Of a stretch of 64,000 nt of DNA, positions 58,849 through 64,000 are shown in pieces. A model generated the notes under the pieces. That model was not told the DNA's origin, did not search any database, and saw only the letters and a list, made by a program, of their open reading frames with translations. Every line of letters begins with the position of its first letter. Within the stretch, counting starts at the first letter, position 1. The translations under genes were made by a program, and so were the position numbers. Origin of the DNA: Trichaptum fuscoviolaceum (Eukaryota; Basidiomycota; Agaricomycetes; Hymenochaetales; Trichaptaceae); NCBI GenBank assembly GCA_910574455.1, contig CAJSYZ010000007.1:5327974-5391973 (forward strand). The letters are read 5' to 3'.

Positions 58849-59189
58849 CGGGTGATCCAATACAACCTCCGTGTGATGGTGAACGAGCATAGTGGCAGAA
58901 CCACATTGGAGCCGACATCAAGGTGAGTCGCTATAAAGTCCATAGACTTTCAGTTAATATCTATTGTGTTTGGAGAAGCGTCCTGACTGATAGTACACCA
59001 AACTGGGATTATGTCTCTGACGTTATTTGACCAGATGATAGAGTCCACTGCGCGAATTAGACACATCAGCAGGACCCACACTTGAAAGACTGTGACTGGA
59101 ACACTTCTAAATCTTGTGGATATAGATAGCGTCAGAAGAAAACATGCTAGAACGTTTGCAATAGTGACAAGAGGGTACGTAGGGTCCAT
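58839..59189 (-). pseudogene. STE3-type pheromone receptor, 5' part (split by transposon)
   Basis: The first two exons of the receptor. MDPTYPLVTIANVLACFLL (start 59189, helix 1), VPVTVFQVWVLLMCLIRAVDS (helix 2), then WSNNVRDIIPVWCTI. A GTCAGG...ATAG intron (about 58936-58984) leads to THLDVGSNVVLPLCSF and TITRRLYWITRLQA (helix 3 and following loop), where the transposon starts. The order DPTYP, WC..I and RRLY is diagnostic for STE3-type receptors. Joined to 36991-38003 through the shared decamer it reads RLQA-ATRTRTK in frame. An upstream in-frame extension (MIKGEDIVHGEWV) was not chosen because STE3 proteins normally start at MDPTYP. Confidence 0.88.
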
Positions 59190-60281
59190 TGCTTTGCTGG
59201 GGTAGGAGTAACAATAATATGAGCGATGATGTCGAAATTGACGAATAACCCACTCACCATGGACGATGTCTTCTCCTTTTATCATCTTTCAAGAGCTTGA
59301 TGTATATGATGGTCCGAAGAAGGATGGGTCCAAGTAGGGTATAGGCACAGTGGCATATAATTCAACATTCAAGAAATGAACTTCAAGAAAGATAGAATGT
59401 CTCCCAAACTCGACAAGAGACTGAGAGGGGTTACTTCGCTAGCGACTCCTCACAGTATCATCTCACAAGTATCATTGAGAAGAAAGCAGTGAGATCTTCT
59501 TCATCTTATTTCGCCTTAAAGAGACACGTACCTTAGTTTGATTCGAATATGTTTCCCGATAAGGCTCTTCGCCATAAATGTCATTCTTCTTCTTTTAAGA
59601 ATGAATCCTCAATCACCCTCCTACATAAATTTCCCTAAGCAGGTATAGGCCCAAACGCTGAGAGTAGGCTTTCACATCGAAGTTTCTAAGTGATCTGAAA
59701 AGGAACAAAAAGTTCTTCGCAGCTTCAGGAAGGCGGCTTCCTAAGTGCTGGTGATCAGACGACTGGCGACGTTACAGTATTCAGACTGTGTACATTTCTT
59801 CACTCACATTAGGATGTCATACAATGCAATGAGACTCCCCACTTCAAATGATTGAGCTGTAGACAAAGGATGAACAAGAACGAGCGGTGTCGCTGTCGCC
59901 GGGTGGCAGTGATGACTCATCATGATTATGATCATCCCCGGCGGCGGCCGATGGCACGTGTCCTAGTGTTCAAACTTCATGATGCTACCGTCACGACTTC
60001 AATCTTCAACGACGACCTTCAGCGACGACCTTCAACACTACTATAGTGACTACACAGTGACTACACTCTCTTTACAATGAAGAAGCAAAGTGGTGAGCAT
60101 ATTTTATTAATTTAACAACTGTGAGCCCCATAATGTTCAGAGAACCTTACCTTATATCCGCGTTTGTGACGGACGAGTTGACTTTTTCAAATCGTCCCCT
60201 CTCGAAGGTTGACCGATAATCACCCTTGGCAGCCAGCTTCATAGTATCAGCAAGAAAAAGTCTCTAAAAATAAGTGGCCAT
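59190..60281. other. Intergenic stretch
   Basis: The 5' flank of the receptor gene. No pheromone precursor-like ORF could be supported. Nothing else recognised. Confidence 0.4.
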
Positions 60282-61455
60282 CTACATCACAGAAATGTCG
60301 GAAAAGTGGCAAGGGAATGATAACAGGCTTATCAGCACCTTATAAGTGTAGATAAGCCCTAACGAGCCTTATAAGCTTTTTTTCCCTTATAACAGTCCTT
60401 AAAGAAGCTTATAAGCTACTTATAAGTTCTCATAATCTTATGAGTTTCTTATAATGCCCGGGATATTTTAGGCCGCAATCACTTGCAAATGGTTCCTGTC
60501 ACGCTGATCAATATATGTAAAAATAATAGTTGTTACAATTAAATAATATACATATACAAATTATCTATATCTAGCTACGAGGATATGTCAGAGACAAAAA
60601 AACAAGCAGTCAGAGTCAAGTCCAAGCTTAAAACCAGAACCAGAACCAGAATCAGAACGTAGTCAGAGTAAGAGCCAAAGCCAAAGCTAAAGCCAAAGAG
60701 CAGAGCAGAACCAAAACCAGAACCAGAGTCAGACAGTAGAACCAGAGCCAGAGCCAGAACCAGAATCAGAACCAGAACCAGAACCAGAGCCCGAGCAAAC
60801 AAGTGTACCCAGCTGCGGTCCCAGCATGTCCTATTGCATCTTTGCTTGCAAGCGCCGTAGACCTTATAGTCAAGCATGGTACTCACCTTAGCTAGCTCTG
60901 TGCCCAGTAGGTTCCAGCGCCGCTCTTCGCGCTCTGCGAGGTCTGAGTCTTGCAATTGTGGGCGGTTGTGCTGGAGGTCGTGCTGTCGGATGCGGAGGAC
61001 CAAGCGGACAGCGCGTAGGAGAGCGCGGGCAAGGGTGATTGATAGCGCAGATGACGAGGGACTTGCCATTGTGCGTGCTGTCGCCGGTGTCGACACCGGG
61101 GTTCTTGCAGAGAGGGAGATGCAAAGCAAGTGAATGGGCAAGGGGGAACATGTATGCTGTTTGGCATTATTTGTGCCATGTTCATTTTTGGGTTGAGGGT
61201 GGAACTTTGGTAATTCGGGAGAGAAATACCCGGGACCATAATGTTATCCCGGTCTGATAACCATGTTATAACATAGTTGTAATCTTCTATAATCTTATTT
61301 GATAATTATAAGCCTTGAATAAGGCTTAAAGTTAATTACAATTGCATTTTCAGCTCTAGGACCATATAAGGCCCTTGTAAGTCCCTTGTTTGGACCTTGT
61401 ACGGTCTCACAAGGGTTACGAACTTAATAACTTTTCCGACGGTTCTGTGATGTAG
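60282..61455. mobile_element. Non-autonomous element with 26-bp terminal inverted repeats
   Basis: CTACATCACAGAAATGTCGG plus AAAAGT at the left end is matched in reverse complement at 61430-61455 with two differences. Subterminal parts are A/T-rich with many TTATAAG words (60330-60450 and 61270-61310). The core contains a CCAGAA hexanucleotide tract (about 60630-60795), which creates the apparent VLVL-rich ORF on the minus strand. I saw no clear target duplication, so the exact ends are uncertain. Confidence 0.6.
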
Positions 61456-62215
61456 TCCTGTGCGTATGCCAAGACTTCTGTCGACGGACCGCCGTTTGGA
61501 TTCACGTCAGTGTTTCTGTGTTAGGTGGCTAGCGTACATGTATGTTCATATTACATTGCAGAGCTACTGAATTGATTAAGATGTATATGTACGTCCCTCG
61601 AGAAGCTTGCTTCAAGGGATGTTCAATTCAGAAGAGCGTTCGGACGGTCCGGGCGCATTGCCGACGGAAAATCGCGTCGCGGACAACATTCAAACGGAGT
61701 TATTGCTCTCAATACATTGGACCGGTTCCATGAGACAAAATACTCCGAACCTTCAGTGATCTTTGTCCTCTTTCTTGATGACCCTTCTTCGGTCCTATAG
61801 ATGACATTGCAAGTCACTATTTGACTCCAGGATTGCCAATTACGTGCCTCCACATGGCCCCTAGTGTTTCGTTATACTGCTCTCGTTAAGGATGATCTCC
61901 AAGTACCGTTTCCATGTGCAAGTGCCACGACAACTCCTCTGACCTATGCGAATAATACAACCCCGGAGCGCTCTTTTGATTTCGAGAAGTACAAGCGACG
62001 ACTACCTTCTGAAGGGGCGGTACGGCGGTCCGCCTCGCAGAAACACGTTCTGGTTCTGACATTCGATGTGTATGTTGTACCCTTCAAGTTTCATCCGAGT
62101 GCTTTCCGAAATTGCTCTATGTTCAGAATTGAAGACGTATAAAGAGGCCATCGAGTCGTCGGCTTCATCTCAGAACTCTCAGTTCTATTTAGCGGCTTTT
62201 GCTCATCGTCCGAAA
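61456..62215. other. Intergenic, promoter side of the pectate lyase gene
   Basis: No gene-like ORF is supported. A possible regulatory region, with no clear TATA at a useful position. Confidence 0.4.
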
Positions 62216-63718
62216 ATGAAGTGGATTTTGTCTCTCATCGCCTTCGTCGCTGTCCAGGTTGTTTCGGTGTGTACGATCTATTTATTTCGATAACTTTAAT
62301 CGCACTAACGGGTATTATCAGGGATCTCCAACCCCAACACTCGTCAAGCGAGCCTCTGTCAACGACGTTGCCACCATCGGATATGCTACTCTGAACGGCG
62401 GGTAAGTAATCGAACTGTACCTGAAATTAACTTACTCACAAGCGATCGACTTTGTCTAGAACGACTGGAGGTTCGGGTGGAACAACTACTACTGTCACTA
62501 CACTCGATGCGCTGACCTCTGCGGTGACTGGTGACGCGAAGAAGATTGTCATCATCTCTGGTAAGTTTCTCTACGAACATTCTGATGAATATTCCTGATA
62601 AATCATCTAGGTACTATCACGGGCGACGCTGTTGTTAAAATCGGCTCAAACACATCCGTCCTTGGCGCGAGTGGCGCAAGTACGTTGATGAAGGTTTTCT
62701 TATCCCGATAATGTCAAGCTAAGGCGAATCATTTGCTTTCAGCGCTTGTCGGAGTCGGCCTCCGCGTCCTCAACGAAGCGAACGTGATCATTCGCAATGT
62801 CAAGATTCAGAAGGTCCTTGCTTCCGCTGGCGATGCTATTGGTATTCAGGCTTCGAGCCAGGTCTGGGTTGACCACGTTGACCTCAGCTCTGTAAGTGGA
62901 CTCGTGGGAGGAATGGACAATTAGCTCATCGCAAATGACACATCCTTCAGGATCGTGACCACGACAAGGACTAGTGAGTACAGCTTTCTTGGCAACTGCG
63001 CTTGGACAGCTTACTCATGAGACTTCGATTAAGCTACGATGGTCTCCTCGATATAACCCACGGCTGCACAGGCGTTACTGTCACTAACAGCTACGTACGC
63101 AATAAATCACTTCTTTTTCATCAACGAAAGCTTCTTAATGAAACCATGCGAAACAGCTCCACGACCACTGGAAGGCTTCCCTGATAGGACACTCTGACAA
63201 TAACGGCGCCCAAGATGTAGCCATTACCGTCACAATGGCAAACAACTATTGGTCCGTGTCTATGTATCTACTATCTCCTCTCCCCGACAGTGCTTCTTAA
63301 TACTTTCGGCCCTTGCGCAGGTACAACTTGAACTCCCGCACACCCTCCTTCCGCTTCGGTACTGGCCACATCTTCAACAACTACTTCCTCGACAACAACG
63401 ACGGTATCAATACTCGTGATGGTTAGCTTCTCTTGTGCTTCTTGCGCTCCCTCATACATAATGACCAGGTACTGAACGGTTTTCTCATACGTAGGCGCCC
63501 AGCTCCTCGTCGAGAACAACGTCTTCTCCGGAGTAGACAAGCCCTTGTATGACACCGACACCGGATACGCCGTGGCGACCGGTAATGACTTCGGTGAAGG
63601 GAGTAACACAGCCCCGACCGGCACCTTCACGTCACCGCCGTACTCGTATTCGCTCATCTCGACCTCGAGCGTCGAGAGCAGCGTCCTCTCTAATGCTGGT
63701 GCCATCTTGAGCTTCTGA
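62216..63718 (+). CDS. Secreted pectate lyase, polysaccharide lyase family 1
   Basis: Cleaves polygalacturonate by beta-elimination with calcium. Start [16 protein letters not shown] at 62216 is a signal peptide, then a KR pro-site in TLVKRASV. Beta-helix landmarks: [32 protein letters not shown]...[31 protein letters not shown], then [18 protein letters not shown] (Ca-binding aspartates, near 62955-63060), [17 protein letters not shown], and [20 protein letters not shown] (catalytic Arg region, near 63320-63370). It ends NAGAILSF at 63718. About nine short introns; the YYD codon spans one at about 62973-63035, and SY|LHDHW spans another near 63092-63155. No break. About 320 residues, the expected family length. 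Confidence 0.9.
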
Positions 63719-64000
63719 GACGAGTCGCTTTCCCGACTCCACAGTCACTGAGGGAACTTGCGAAGTCCTGATTACCTTACGACTTGTGTGTAGTCGAATC
63801 TCAGCTTGGATGAAATATACATTCATTGTGGAGAATGGATCCAAGGGAATTGATTTTCTGCATTCCAACTCGGTCTCAAGTTTCTCACATCTCCGCTATA
63901 TTCATCTATGCTCAAACTCGCCATAAGGTTATCCCTTGCGCCTAGGTAGCTCCACTATGGGGCCTGGGATCGTGAGTCGGAAACAATGTGTTGGTCTTTG
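63719..64000. other. 3' flank of the pectate lyase gene
   Basis: No feature recognised before the window ends. Confidence 0.4.

Noticed and set aside
36991..59189. The split receptor as one functional gene with a 20.9-kb intron
   Set aside because: The break lies within a coding exon, carries a target-site duplication, and the insert has its own genes and terminal repeats. A transposon insertion explains it better.
60575..61141. 188-residue minus-strand ORF rich in Val and Leu
   Set aside because: It comes from a hexanucleotide tract and has no consistent exon or domain.

Overview
The window is a piece of a basidiomycete (Agaricomycetes) genome, most likely a white-rot wood decayer. The basis is short GT-AG introns of about 50 nt, a secreted class II peroxidase with a complete Mn(II) site, a PL1 pectate lyase, an STE3-type pheromone receptor, and KDZ and Mutator-like transposons of the kind common in mushrooms. 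Order-level placement (Polyporales-like) is only an impression. All exon structures were read by eye from splice signals and family motifs.

Layout, left to right. 1-2426 (-): 5' part of an Spt5-like KOW protein running off the left edge. 2.7-7.1 kb: a fold-back repeat, a KDZ-superfamily transposase gene and a 16-bp minisatellite. 7.1-11.1 kb: mostly empty, with a MITE at 10272-10790. 11.6-25.0 kb: an FAD monooxygenase, an O-methyltransferase and a cytochrome P450, interleaved with two paralogous membrane proteins; this could be a small modification cluster, but no backbone synthase is present. 26.3-35.1 kb: a housekeeping block (AP endonuclease APN1-type, Rho GTPase) bracketed by two copies of a small cysteine-containing secreted protein in opposite orientation, then a manganese peroxidase. 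62.2-63.7 kb: a pectate lyase.

The main discovery is between 36.9 and 59.2 kb. One STE3-type pheromone receptor gene on the minus strand is cut in two. Its first exons lie at 58839-59189 and the remainder at 36991-38003. The 20.8 kb between them (38004-58838) has inverted terminal repeats of roughly 78 bp and sits between two copies of a 10-bp sequence, AGCCTGGAGC. Removing the insert and one copy rejoins the receptor in frame. The insert encodes a very large Mutator-like transposase (GCM-like zinc region, DDE core with the CxxH motif, ubiquitin-protease-like domain, PHD finger, RG-rich tail), a divergently transcribed 730-residue partner protein, a captured fragment that looks like chorismate mutase, and a possible tail-anchored small protein.

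Inside the transposase gene sits a second insertion: a 6.45 kb LTR retrotransposon (42671-49123) with 2.5 kb LTRs, a 5-bp target duplication (GATGC), and only a gag-like ORF with two zinc knuckles. The locus is therefore a three-level nest: receptor, giant Mutator-like element, gag-only retroelement. The receptor is very probably a pseudogene and the transposon no longer autonomous.
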